Under the pieces are notes generated by a model. The model was not told where the DNA came from. It made no database searches and worked only from the letters and a program-made list of their open reading frames with translations. A DNA stretch of 64,000 nt from Gracilariopsis chorda (taxonomy: Eukaryota > Rhodophyta > Florideophyceae > Gracilariales > Gracilariaceae), in contig NBIV01000134.1 of assembly GCA_003194525.1 (NCBI GenBank), positions 124,001 to 188,000 of the forward strand, written 5' to 3'. The position numbers and the translations under genes were made by a program. Of this stretch, positions 44,000 to 55,100 are shown piece by piece. Position 1 is the stretch's first letter. Every line of letters begins with the position of its first letter.

Positions 44000-45844
44000 C
44001 ATCTCGCGAATGGGGAGGGTACACTGCGACGCAGTATGACCTTCAAGGTAACAAATGTAGCAAATCAGCGGGGCTTAACGTGTTCCGGTGGCGTGGGACA
44101 TCATTCCGCGGTGCTGAGGGTGTTGTGGTTGTAATGCTAGTTGCTTCGGGTTGGACCATCCCGTGCGGGAGTGTCGTGTGGCGCTCGACGCGTAGGCTAG
44201 CGGGGCTGGGGGAACCCGACCGGGGTTTGCGTAAAAGGCCGGATCTACCACGGGTGGTGTAACCGTGGACGGCAGTTCCGAGGTTGCCAGCGACTGTTCA
44301 AGACTGCCAAGATACTAGATGTTATCCGCAAATCCGGAAGGTGGTCCCGGGTTAGGGAGAGATGCCGAGGAAGCCTCGTTCTCGACGAAGAGAGCCTTCG
44401 ACGACCGACGCCTCGGGTCTCTCGCTCTGAGGGTGTCACCCTCAGCCTGCGCGTACTGGACCAGTTCCAGATACGTCGCCTTGCGCTTCTCTTCCCTGTA
44501 GCGGGACACCAGTGCCCTGGTACCAGGATCTAAACCATCCACCAGCATGGAGCAACGCTCAAAAGCGGTAAACACATTTCCACAACGATGAAACGCTTTA
44601 TTCAAGCGAGTTGAATACGACGTTTCCGTTTCACCAGGCTTCTGTTTCGTATCGTGAACCGCCACGATGGCTTGACTGATTGCAGTTCCCGTCGCGTACG
44701 ACCTGAGCAGGTAGTGTACAGCCTCGGGCCAGCACGTAACACCTCCTTCTGAGGCCCTGGACGAACCCCTGACCGAGTTGTACTGATCTTCAGCCATTCC
44801 TGAAAGAAAGTAGGGCAACGGAACGTATGCCTGCGCCTCACTCATTTCGAGTACGTCTGCTTCCTGCACAAAGCCGGCCAGAAAATACAACACGAGGATC
44901 GGATCTTCACCGGAGAACTTCTGCTTAAGCATCGTCACATTCATACGACGTATGAGATCCTTCACCCGACCGGTGTCTCTCGAACTTCGAGTGCCCGAAA
45001 AGTCTTCCAATCGGTAATAACGATAGGAAAACAGCTTCCTGTAAAGGGGATTCGTCGGTTTCAATTCCTTCAAGCCGAGATGACGGCGACCTTTCTCCCG
45101 CGCACGGATTGCTCCATGGGAGGTGTAGGTAGCCCTCGAACTAGGTTCTTCTCCGCGACGGCGGCCTCTCCCTTCACGCGATGATCTCGAAGGCGAGCTA
45201 CTCGAACTTGTTTTCGAGTCGGAACTTGACGAAACTTCATAACGATGAACTCTCTTTCCAGGGTGATGGGGGAGGTGACTGGAGCGGTGTTGGGTTGAGA
45301 TGACCTTCACTTCCTCCTGTCTCGGAGCGTTCAGGTCTTCTCTGAGCAACGCTTCCAGCATGTCCATACGTCCGGTTACCCGCATCATATGGGTTTTAAC
45401 TTCCTCGACGAACTCCCGATATCCTTCTACGAAGGCAGCCGGAGTACCCAGACACTTCAGAATGGAATTCACATCAGCTCTCAGTAGACGAATATCTCCC
45501 GAATAATCCCGAGCCAGGGAGTCACTCCATCGCCGTTCCAACTCGGTAACTTGCTGCGAGAGGGAGGCTTGGGCCACATTGGCAATGTCGATTCTCGACT
45601 CGAGGAGATGGTACTTAGGCGACCCGGGTCTCGGGGGGACAGCCGACGGCGTTTCGACCACCGGAGGTGGCGTAGTGGCCACAGCTGTCACGGCTCGAGG
45701 CACCGAGGCTGCCGATGGGATTCCTTGGGATTCCAGACCGACGGCATCGGTAAGTAGTTGTTCCGGAACGGACCTTCGTGATCTCGCCGCTGCGGCGTTC
45801 CGTTGCGGACCATTCCTGGGGGAACTCGGAGCTGTGGGCAGCAT
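44000..45844 (-). pseudogene. Gypsy copy 2 gag region
   Basis: Minus strand from ATG 45844 (MLPTAPSSPRNGPQR). An N-terminal Pro/Ser/Ala-rich part is followed by a capsid-like core with motifs shared with copy 3 (HLGLKELKPTNPLYRKLFSY; FSGEDPILVLYFLAGFV; GGVTCWPEAVHYLLRSY). A CCHC zinc knuckle (CYICYLEGHTASQC) lies near 44.05 kb. About one or two breaks. Confidence 0.8.
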
Positions 45845-45972
45845 ACTGCAGATAGCCGTCCACGGCTTACTTCACCAGTCCCACGGCTTGGGAATCTCAA
45901 CGAATGAGCAAAAAGGGATAAAAGGGAAAAGGGGAAGCGGACTTCCGACAGGCCGGATTGAAAGCCAAACCC

Positions 45973-45991
45973 GTTCTAGGTCGGGAGACCA
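45973..45991 (-). promoter_or_regulatory. Primer-binding site of gypsy copy 2
   Basis: Two bases after the 5' LTR the minus strand reads TGGTCTCCCGACCTAGAAC. It matches the site of copy 3 at 17 of 19 positions. The primer tRNA is not identified. Confidence 0.6.
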
Positions 45992-45993
45992 CT

Positions 45994-46897
45994 TGTGGTG
46001 CAATCCCGGTGTGGGAAAGGCACCCAAGGCAGCTCGAAGCCTTGCTCTCTTGGAGAGCTAGGCCCAGCTGGGTAGAGCCCTGTATGACGGGTGTAACTCC
46101 GTCGGGAGCCTGGATGTACCTCGGAGGTTTAGGGGTTAGAACGGGTCGGAACCACGGCTGGTACGGAAGTAGCCTGCGAGCAGGGGAGCAAGAGAGGGAA
46201 AGGGACCACCCGACGGGGGCGTGCGGAAAGCGGGAACAGACCCCGGAGGGGGGTGCCGATACACACACACGAACACGCACCGCGCGGCGGTTAGGGGATA
46301 TGAGGGGAAGAGATGGTCTCACGGTCTCACGACACACGTCGGTAATATCAATACCCAAAACTGGGGCGGAGATAGGGCCTGTACGGGCGGTCACACGACA
46401 ACAATGAATACCACGAGTGGTCACAACCCACTGGGTACGACGAGCACGGTCTCCTCGGTGGTGCGAGTCGGGTGAAACTACCGGGCAAGCGGTGTACCTC
46501 CGCGAGGAGTTAGACACTTCGCATGGCGAATAGAGTCAGAGCCGGACCTTTCTTTCTTTTATTGGTGAGCTCGCCGTCGTGCGGCCGACGCTCAAGTACT
46601 AGCTCAGTGCAGTACAGTAGGTAGTGCACTAGCCTAAGTAAAATTAACCCCTAAACTACACTAGAATAAGTAGCCATTTTGGGCCTCCTGGCCGGGGCTG
46701 TAGCCACGTGTCCACCACCCTTGCCAGGCAAATACCACAAAATATGAATGTTCCCATAACCACCCTGGGTAACCCGACCGCTAATTAGCCCGGTAAACGG
46801 GGGCTAAAATTCATGCATTCCGCTTCATCGCTCGCACCGAGTACACCTCAGATATGAGTTTCACCATCGCCCGTACGCGGGAATGTATTGCACTACA
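45994..46897 (-). repeat. Gypsy copy 2, 5' LTR
   Basis: 904-bp partner of 35318-36230, same ends, about 2% different by eye. Confidence 0.9.
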
Positions 46898-46902
46898 ACT
46901 AT

Positions 46903-47188
46903 TTCCGTTAAATTGTGATTAAAATGGGTGGATGTGAGTCGTTAGAGCGCAATCAAGCCATAAAGATGTTCCAAACTACCCTTTTTGGGGAAGGGTACAT
47001 TTAGTGTATTCGAAAATTTCCAGATGGTTGTCCTCGCTAATTTTGGGCCAATAAAAGAAAGCCAGGCCACTCTACATTTAGCCTGTGCTTGGTCAAATAT
47101 GGCGAACAGAATGGACCCTTCGAGGGTCCGTTCAAACCGCCAAACGTTCCGCCAAAACTTTTTGAGTCTAACATATGCTATTTTGATC
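46903..47188 (+). other. 5' flank of the Harbinger transposase
   Basis: No gene is supported; long frames on both strands overlap but neither matches a family. It contains GGTCAAATATGGCG (47091-47104), the inverted form of a box found twice near 62 kb, and a hairpin GGACCCT-TCG-AGGGTCC (47113-47129). It probably holds the left subterminal part of the Harbinger element. The left terminal inverted repeat was not found. Confidence 0.4.
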
Positions 47189-47195
47189 ATGAGAC

Positions 47196-48020
47196 TGAAG
47201 TGCAACGCCCTCAGGGAGGGATTCTTGATACTTGAATGCTTTCCCGATATTATCGGTTGTGTAGTGTGTATATGAACTACGCCCCACAATGGTGGATATG
47301 GACACGTGGGACACGGTTTTGGGTCAATTGGCGGTTGGCCACAGTAGTGGATGTTGCCACGGAATGTGGAGTATTTTAGTTAATTTTATTTATTATTTTC
47401 ACACCCAATTCTGGGAAGCTAGTACTTAGTGCGACGGCGCACTGCCGTCGCACCAATAAACCTTCCCCAACAAGGGACCCCAACCTGGGGAATTTGCTCT
47501 AGTTGTTACAGCTTGCGCGCGTGCTCTACTCCTCCTTGGAGGGAAACGCCGTGAACCACGGGACATCTAACCGCCTTGCACATCTAAAAGGACCCATCAC
47601 TGGGAGTCATATTATTCCAATTGCATTGGTGTTTCGCCCAGTATAGCGATATTGTTACTGGCATCGCCGTTCGCCCCCGTCGCTCTCGCGACTCACTTCG
47701 TCCTCTCTTCCTCCTCTTCGCCCTTCCTTTTTCCCCTTTTTAGGGTAGCACCTCCCGCTATCCGCGGCCCTCGTGTGCACATCCGTCCACACACCCACAC
47801 TTACGTGGAAACATACCTCTACTGAGGATCACACCCCGCCCACGCGGATACCGATTCTTCGCCTTCACCTCCCTGCGCGAGTCGCGACAAGTGTCCCTGG
47901 TCTTACAAACCGGCTTCGCCGTGACACCTCTGGGAGGGCTCTACCCAACTGGGTTCACCTCGTGAGAGGAAGATCCCGAACGTCTTTCGGTGTTTTTCCC
48001 CTTTGGGGCATTGCACCACA
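47196..48020 (+). repeat. Solo gypsy LTR with a perfect 5-bp target duplication
   Basis: Begins TGAAGTGCAACGCCC and ends ATTGCACCACA, like the LTRs of copy 3 but from a different subfamily (only patches match). It is flanked on both sides by GAGAC (47191-47195, 48021-48025). Inside are a perfect 10-bp hairpin (47429-47453) and AATAAA (47455-47460), a likely poly(A) signal. No internal gypsy sequence remains, so this is an LTR-LTR recombination product. Plus is the assumed strand. Confidence 0.85.
47429..47460 (+). terminator. Hairpin plus AATAAA in the solo LTR
   Basis: Arms GTGCGACGGC (47429-47438) and GCCGTCGCAC (47444-47453) pair perfectly with a 5-nt loop, followed directly by AATAAA. 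Likely the poly(A)/R region of the LTR. Confidence 0.5.
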
Positions 48021-49066
48021 GAGACTTCGACGAGCCCTTGCGGCTGCTTGCATAGCCAGTTACACAGCTACACTAAGCGTATTATTCACAATCGAGCACC
48101 GCAATCATAAACGGATCTATCGCCGTACTCAACGTGCAGCCCAGTACACATGCAAAGCGCTTCTACATCCAACGCAAACAATTGAACATACACCTTGGCA
48201 GCGCCTTCTGAAGTGGGGATCCTACTATGATTTCATTATATCCACGAACTCACAAGGTCGATTTTTATGGAGAAGCTTTTTACATCTTTTCATAGCCGCA
48301 CAACACCAACATAACCATTGTATTCCATTCTGTTGCACAGCTTCTAAACATGGTAGAAAGTCACTTTTGCGTTCAATTGATGTTCTAGGTCTAGCGCTGA
48401 ACTACTTGAAAACAAAAGGCAAATGTTATCAACTTTGTCCATTCTTTGGAATTGTTTCATGTACTCTGTCTGTTTGGTTGGACTTTGCTCTCTTTGGTCT
48501 TCTGAAGGCGATAAATGGCCCACAATCAGAGAACGTTTATGTCCGCTGGCCATCAGTAGAAGAACAAAAGGCCTCTGCTGCGCTGTTAGAGAGCAATCCT
48601 AGACAAGGCCCTGTTCTAAAAGGGGTGTTCGGGATAACGGATGATGGTCGTTTCAACTGTCAAAACTACGCTAATGCAGAGCTTCAGAATGCGTACTACG
48701 AGGGCTAAACTCAACAAGAAGTCACGAATCTGTTTGTGTTTAGCTTCTATGGTGAGATCATTCACACTGCTATCAACTATCTTGGAAGCTGGCATGGGAC
48801 AAACCTGGCAGGTGTTTCTGGTCTCTACAACGAAAAGCTTTCCGACGCTAAAACGCCTCCCTGGTATGGCTATCCTGGGATACTCAGCGTTTGTGAATAA
48901 CACGAGGTATACAAACGGCAAAATAGTGCAGGCGCGCAAAACAAACGAAACAAGTGATATTCCAGAGTTTGAGGAGCTCGCGGCAATAGATCTCATTATG
49001 CAAAGGGTTATGCCAAGCGAGAGGAAAAGCGCAGAATGGGGTATAAGATCTTTAAAATGACCTTTC
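48021..49066 (+). pseudogene. PIF/Harbinger (DDE_Tnp_4) transposase, 5' part
   Basis: HARBI1-like transposase. The pre-insertion start codon ATG lies at 47189-47191 and is cut off from the rest by the solo LTR; the protein then runs RLRRALAAACIASYTATLSV. Motifs in order: PVLKGVFGITDDGRF, the first catalytic aspartate; YANAELQNAYYEG; VTNLFVFSFYGEIIHTAINY with GSWHGTNLAGVSGLYNEKL, where the second aspartate (usual GSWHD) reads Gly; then LGYSAFVNN; and SAEWGIRSLK, the third acidic residue (Glu). One stop and about two frame changes are present, so it is inactive. Gypsy copy 3 interrupts it at 49067; the C-terminus continues at 60701 in the same phase across the target site. Confidence 0.75.
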
Positions 49067-49953
49067 TGAAGTGCAACCCTCTTGAGGGAGGTTTCCATGG
49101 ACTTGGTGTTTTTGCCGCTTTCGCGTGTTTATGATTATTACCGCTATTAGCGGGTGTCTCAGCCCTCAGCGGATCCGCACTTTGCACCAGGTGCACACCT
49201 GTGCATGCGCCGTGTGCCGCCCAAGGCGTGAGTGGACAACGTGTGACACCGATAGTCAAGAGGAGGTTGGCACCACAGTGTGGACATTTAGTTAATTTAT
49301 ATTTATTATTTATAATTTATCTACGCTACACTAGGGAGATTACTACACTATACAGTGGCTCGGCGACCCCGCCCTGACACTGAGTAAACTTCCCCAACCA
49401 GTGGTTTTTGGCTCTAAGCCTTTTCCACTTTCGCGAGTCTTCTACACTCTTCGGAGCTAAAGCCGCGTTACCACGGTTGGCTTATCCCCCCTGCGTCAAC
49501 AGGACCACCACCGCCTTAGGCGTTTGTTATCAACTTCACCACCGCAGTGTACTCACCCCTGTACAGGGTTTCCCTTTATTTCCCCGTGTGGCTCCGTTGG
49601 CCCACGCCCCCCCCCCGTCGCCCACACCGGGCACGCCCCTATTTTCCCTACCCACTCTTGTGGTTGTTGCCCCTTTTCGGTTGTGAGTGGTTGTCACCGC
49701 TGTCGCGTGTGCCACCGTACCGGTGTCTCGTGACGCCACTCCCACTTCCGTGGACTCGTACTCCATTGGAGGAATATCATACCATTAGTGGCGATTCTAC
49801 CCACTCTCCCCGCTTGGCGCGAGGGTGAGCCTCGGCTTTACAACCCGACTCCGTCGTGCTCATCTGGAGAGGCTCCGTTCGCTGTGCTACCCTATCGAGG
49901 GGAAGATTTCGAACGTTTTCGTGTGTTGTCCCGCTCGCGGGTATTGCACTACA
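49067..49953 (+). repeat. Gypsy copy 3, 5' LTR
   Basis: Ends are TGAAGTGCAACCC and TATTGCACTACA. It contains TTTAGTTAATTTATATTTATT and a C-run near 49607. Partner of 59812-60700. Confidence 0.9.
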
Positions 49954-49956
49954 AAT

Positions 49957-49975
49957 TGGCCTCCCGACCTAGAAT
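49957..49975 (+). promoter_or_regulatory. Primer-binding site of gypsy copy 3
   Basis: TGGCCTCCCGACCTAGAAT starts three bases after the 5' LTR. Near-identical to the site of copy 2. Confidence 0.6.
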
Positions 49976-50067
49976 CGTTTACACTTTGGTTTCGTATCTA
50001 CTCTCCGTGGAGATTCGCTGCCCAACTTTTGGTTTCTTACCACTTCGTGGGAGTTTTTGGTCTACGC

Positions 50068-52098
50068 ATGTCTCGGCGACCGTCTCCCGACGAACCCGCT
50101 GTCACGCTGAGTCGTTCCGTCAGTGACGTGGAACAGGCAGAGATCTCGAAGGTCCCCGCTGGCCACCCTCGACTTGCTACTTTGAAAGGCAAGTCGAAGG
50201 GCCAAGACTCGTCGACATCCCAGAAACCCCCGCCTAAGGCGTTGAAGGGCGCTCCCAACTCTGGTATCGACCCGGCTTCTGCCGATGTAGCTGCACCCCG
50301 GAGGGGAGAACCCGATACCGACGCCCCCCCTAGTGTCCAAGCGCAGCTTGATGAGGGGTATGAAGCACACAACACCCTCGTGGAGGAGTTTGAAGTCCTG
50401 CGTGTCAGGTTTGATACCTCTTCTATGGAGGATTTGGCTGAGGACATTCGCCTTTTAAAGGCGGATGTCAGCACTGTGTTGGAATGTTTTGGTGGTCCTG
50501 CCAACTATTTTGAGAATGTGGAAACCCGATTTGATCGTGTCAGTGCCCGTCTGAGGACGTTGGAGCAAACTATCTTGATGGGTGACGACGTCCCGGGTGA
50601 GGCCGCTGCTGTTTCGCAAAAAGCGAAGCGCGAAAAGAAAGAGTCTACCCGCCGCACTTGTAAGAAGCAGCCCAAGCACGATCCCGACTCGTCAGATTCC
50701 TCCCTGTCTTCGCAGGATTCTCACCATTCTGATGGTTCGGTGTTGTCGGATTCTTCGTCAGACGATGATCGTCGCCGACGCCCGTCCCATTCTAAACGGT
50801 CTTCTTCCACCCAAGGTGTGATTCGCCCCCGGAGAAACGAGAGGAAACACTTAGGATTGAGGGAACTCAAATGTACTAACCGCCTCTACAAGAGGTTGGT
50901 ATCGTACCGATATTATCGGCTTGAGGACTCCTCATTGGATCGTACACCCCGTGCTACGGGTAAGGTGAAGGACTGCATAAAGCGTATGCAGCTTTCCCTT
51001 CGTAACCCGTCCTTTTCTGGAGAAGATCCCATATTGGTGTTAGACTTCTTCGGAAGGTTCGTTTCCGAAGCGGACATACTTGGTATGAACGAAGGACAGG
51101 CGTTTATTGCCCTACCGTATTTTCTACGTGGCCTGGCCGAGGATCAATACAACTCTGTAAAAGGTTCTTCCCGAGCCTCCGAAGGAGGTGTAACGTGCTG
51201 GCCGGAAGCGGTTCAGTACCTCTTGCGATCCTACGTGACGAACAACGCTATTCAAGTGGCTATTCTCGCTTTACGCGATACCCGCCAGAAACCTGGAGAG
51301 ACGGAAACCGAATTCTCGGTACGCCTTAATAAGGCTTTCCACAGGTGTGGCAATGTTTACTCCTCTGGAGAGCGCTGCACCATGTACATCGATGGATTGG
51401 ATCCGGCAAACAGTACGCTGGTGGCCCGATATCGGAAGGATCGTCGTAACACCACCTACCTGGAGTTGATTCAACACGCGCAAGCGGAAGGTGATGCACT
51501 TCGAGCTCGTATCCCTGCATCGAAGTCTCGTTCCGCCAAGGCGTTGATGATGGAAGCCAGTTCACCATCTTTATCGCTAGCAGCGAGTGGACGCCCTTCA
51601 AGAGACTACGATAACGTGTACCTCGCTCAGGCATGTGCTCAGTCTATTCCGACCACGGAACTGCCGTCCACGACGGATGCGCCCTACGACACAGCTCAGG
51701 AGCATTACCTGCTGTATGTTGACGGACCCCGTGTTGACGGACCTCGCATTTCCTATGCGAATGGTGCCCTCCGGCAGAGTCGTCCCGGATGGAGGGATAC
51801 CCGCCCAGCGGTGAGACACACGGATGCTCGTTCCGGTCAGCCGCCCCCACGCTCTGGAGCCATATGCCACATATATTACGAACACGGTCACATTTCACCG
51901 GACTGCATCCTCACTTTGAGAGAAGTAACCCGAGTGATCAGTAATTATGAAGCCCTTACTCCAGCGGAGAAGCAGACCGTTCCGATTGCATCGTACTTAC
52001 GAGCGAAGACGGACTTCCCCCGGAATATCCTGGATACGAACCCGCGACACGCGTTGCTTTCCCCTGCTGAGCAGGTCACTAACCCCCGTCTTGTTTGA
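50068..52098 (+). CDS. Gypsy copy 3 gag
   Basis: Open for 677 residues from the ATG at 50068 (MSRRPSPDEPAVTLS). The frame is open further upstream into the LTR, but this is the first ATG after the primer site that matches gag content. The N-terminal 250 residues are disordered, then acidic/Ser-rich (SSDSSLSSQDSHHSDGS). A capsid-like region follows (HLGLRELKCTNRLYKRLVSY; FSGEDPILVLDFFGRFV; GGVTCWPEAVQYLLRSYV). Near the C-terminus is a knuckle-like CHIYYEHGHISPDC. Homologous to gag of copies 1 and 2. Confidence 0.8.
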   Translation: MSRRPSPDEPAVTLSRSVSDVEQAEISKVPAGHPRLATLKGKSKGQDSSTSQKPPPKALKGAPNSGIDPASADVAAPRRGEPDTDAPPSVQAQLDEGYEAHNTLVEEFEVLRVRFDTSSMEDLAEDIRLLKADVSTVLECFGGPANYFENVETRFDRVSARLRTLEQTILMGDDVPGEAAAVSQKAKREKKESTRRTCKKQPKHDPDSSDSSLSSQDSHHSDGSVLSDSSSDDDRRRRPSHSKRSSSTQGVIRPRRNERKHLGLRELKCTNRLYKRLVSYRYYRLEDSSLDRTPRATGKVKDCIKRMQLSLRNPSFSGEDPILVLDFFGRFVSEADILGMNEGQAFIALPYFLRGLAEDQYNSVKGSSRASEGGVTCWPEAVQYLLRSYVTNNAIQVAILALRDTRQKPGETETEFSVRLNKAFHRCGNVYSSGERCTMYIDGLDPANSTLVARYRKDRRNTTYLELIQHAQAEGDALRARIPASKSRSAKALMMEASSPSLSLAASGRPSRDYDNVYLAQACAQSIPTTELPSTTDAPYDTAQEHYLLYVDGPRVDGPRISYANGALRQSRPGWRDTRPAVRHTDARSGQPPPRSGAICHIYYEHGHISPDCILTLREVTRVISNYEALTPAEKQTVPIASYLRAKTDFPRNILDTNPRHALLSPAEQVTNPRLV

Positions 52099-52184
52099 CA
52101 AGACACGCCCACTAGCGCTCCACTGCTAGTGGTTCAGGACTCTGAGACCCTGCCTCAGGCGGAACGGGCTCAGGAAAACTGATT

Positions 52185-55100
52185 TTGGGAGTCTCCCCTA
52201 CGGGAGAGGCGCCCTCAGAGTTGAGGTTGAAGGCGCCCGAGGCGTCACTGCCTCGCTCCCCGGTCAAAATCCTTACTAAGAAACAGGCCGTCTCAGACGT
52301 GAACTCTGAACACTTTGGTGTTCTGCGTCGACCGTGGAAACGTGTTCGAAACAACCGGTTCCCGGACAGAGTTTTGGTAATGGCCAAGAGAAACTACAAG
52401 GTATATGCTGACCTTGGCCTTTCCACCCAGTTTATGGTGCGAGTTCTCACGGTTTTGGACACAGGTGCAGACCCGAAATTCATCGTTGAGTCGCTCCTGC
52501 CACCGTCGTTGCAGTCTCAGATCCGCCATGGCGTGATACCGGATGTCGCGGATGCGAATGATAACCCGTTATCAACGGTTGGGACAATCGACCTGGTCGT
52601 GCGCCTTGGCTACTTTCTTGTGAAACTCGACTTTATTGTTTGTCGGAAACTTGCCGCCCCTGTGATCTTGGGATGCGACTTATGTGACAGATTCGTCGAT
52701 GCCATCAGGCCCCGTCTAAGACGTGTGGAAATGGAAGACGGCTCCTCCGTTCCGATCGTACGTCGTCCTCTACGACGTGCCTCGAAGAAGCACGTTCCAT
52801 TACCTGCTGCGCAGGAACCTCCACCGGCTTACCGGGACTCTACAAAAGCTCCGCGTTGCTGCGTCTGTCCAACTCCCACCGGAATCCCAAGTTTGGGTAC
52901 GAGTCACTTCCCGTCAACACGCTTTACGAGTAATTCAACCCCTTTCATCCCTATATGATAGGTATCAACTCGCCGTGGCGAATGGAGTAGCTCAAATTGA
53001 GCCCGACAAACTGTTCAACGTGCTGGTCGCCAATCTAGGCTCTACGCCCCAGTCACTGGTGAAAAACCAAGTCATTGGTTCGGTCATGCCCCACCCCACC
53101 GCGATGGTTCCCACGAGAATGACCGCCGCCGATGTCCTCGGTCTCGTTCACTCTAAGGAGGGGGAGGACACTGCCGTCTAAATGCCGAAATGCTCGGATG
53201 CTAAGCCCGTTCCAGCGAGTTACGACCGGATTGATCCTGTGAAAGAACTCGAGGAACTCGACCTCGGTCATGTGCCGGAATCGCACCGTCAACGTCTCCG
53301 TTAGATGCTACGGAATTTCACCACGATGTGGGATGGCTCCCTAGGGGAGATTACTACAACGGAGCACCGGATTGACTTGCTACCTGATACCAGGCCGATC
53401 GCTCAGCATCCCTATAGGGCAGGCCCTAAAGCTCGAGGAAGAGGAAGAATTCCAAGTGGAAAATATGCTCCGAGCTGGAGTAATAGAACCGGCTCAGTCG
53501 CCGTGGGCATCCCCAGTGGTACTGGCTCCGTAACCGGATGGATCCTTGCGCTTTTGCATCGACTAACGTCGACTGAACGCCGTAAACATCAAGGATGTGT
53601 ACCCGATCCCACGAATGGATGAGTACATCGATTCACTCGGAAATGCTACCGTTTTCACGGCTCTAGACGCCAATTGGAGATACTGGCAGGTGCCCGTCAG
53701 GGAACAGGACCGCGACAAGACTGCTTTTGTCTGTTACTCCGGTCTCAACCGTTTCAAACGGATGCCTTTTGGTTTGACCAATGCTCCCGCTACTTTCCAG
53801 CGTGCTATCGACATACTACTGGCTCGCTTCAAATGGCGTACATGCCTCTTCTACCTGGACGATATCATAGTATTCTCAGATAATCTGGATGAACACCTCA
53901 CACACGTGAGAGATATCATGGCCACGCTACGTGAGGCTGGAGTTACTCTCAAGTTGAGGAAATGTGAGTTCTTTACAGATACAGTGAAGTACCTGGGCCA
54001 CATAATCCGCCCTGGGCATGTGATGATCGAGGAAGCTCGAGTTAAGTCGCTCCGTCAAGCGAAGGAACTCGCCACTCAAACGGAACTACGCTCCTTTCTA
54101 GGATTAGTCAACGTCTATCGACGGTTTATCCCGAATTGTGCGGACATCTCAGCACCCTTGAACGCGCTCTTGCGGAAAGGCCAACCACCGAAATTGGAAC
54201 CCTTTACGTCCGTCGAGACGGAGGCGTTTAACTCCCTCAAGGAGGCTGTAACATCAGCACCGATCTTATCGTTACCGAAACCCGGACTACCGTTTACCGT
54301 AGACACGGATGCTAGTGACTACCAAGTAGGTTGCGCTCTCTTTCAGACAACTCCCGAAGGAGAACGAACCCCTATTGGGTACTGGTCACGCTCACTGAAT
54401 GTTCACGAGCAGAATTACTCCGTCTCGGAGAAAGAGTGTCTTGCAGTTGTGTGGGCACTCTCCACTCTCCGCCCCTATCTTATGGGTGTGCACTTCACCG
54501 TTTACACGTATCACTCGTCATTACGATGGCTCATGACAGTCTCTGAACCGTCAGGCCACTTAATGCGTTGGAGGCTCCACCTGGCGGAATTCGACTTCGA
54601 GCTGATCTACAAGAAGGGCACAAAGAACGCTCAGGCGGACGCGCTGTCGCGTTTACCCACGGATGGTGAAACTCTACCCGCTGGGGACGAGGACATTCCT
54701 TGCTTCGTCGTCGACGGTCGAGAACTGGAGAACCCGGACCGTGAACCCGATAACTCGGATGAAGAACCGGAATCGGATGATGAACTGGACGCACTACTCG
54801 TCTTGGATGATGCTCAGAAACTCCCACCGGGTAATTTCGTGCCAATACCCCGGAGGAGATGGTCAGAGAACAACAAGGTGATCTCTTCTGTACTCAGATT
54901 CGCGCCCGACTTAATGGCGGTGCGCAACTCCTTTTCGAGGTGAATGATATTGGATACCTCGTCAGGACGGTTCAAACAACCCCACAGGTAGTGGTACCGC
55001 ATACTCTACAATCTAGAGTGTTGCACTTGTCGCACTATTCGAAACTTGGTGGACACGCCGGTGGACGGAAACTTTACCTCACGTTGCGACGGAGTTACTA

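Larger units (their letters stand above)
35318..46897 (-). mobile_element. Ty3/gypsy element, copy 2 (chromodomain type), nearly complete
   Basis: 11.6-kb element on the minus strand with LTRs of 913 and 904 bp, primer-binding site, gag, pol with C-terminal chromodomain, polypurine tract and an extra gene on the plus strand. Flanking 5-mers are ACCAT (35313-35317) and ACTAT (46898-46902), four of five bases alike, as expected for an old target duplication. The LTRs differ at roughly 17 positions plus one 9-bp indel by eye, about 2%, so insertion was fairly recent. It looks almost whole, with a few breaks in gag-pol. Confidence 0.85.

Noticed and set aside
46942-47289. Minus-strand 115-codon frame as a gene beside the Harbinger transposase
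   Set aside because: It runs into the solo LTR and matches nothing I know; the stretch is better explained as the 5' flank of the transposase.
49825-50067. Gag of copy 3 starting inside the 5' LTR
   Set aside because: This part of the frame overlaps the LTR and primer site. ATG 50068 is the first that fits gag content.
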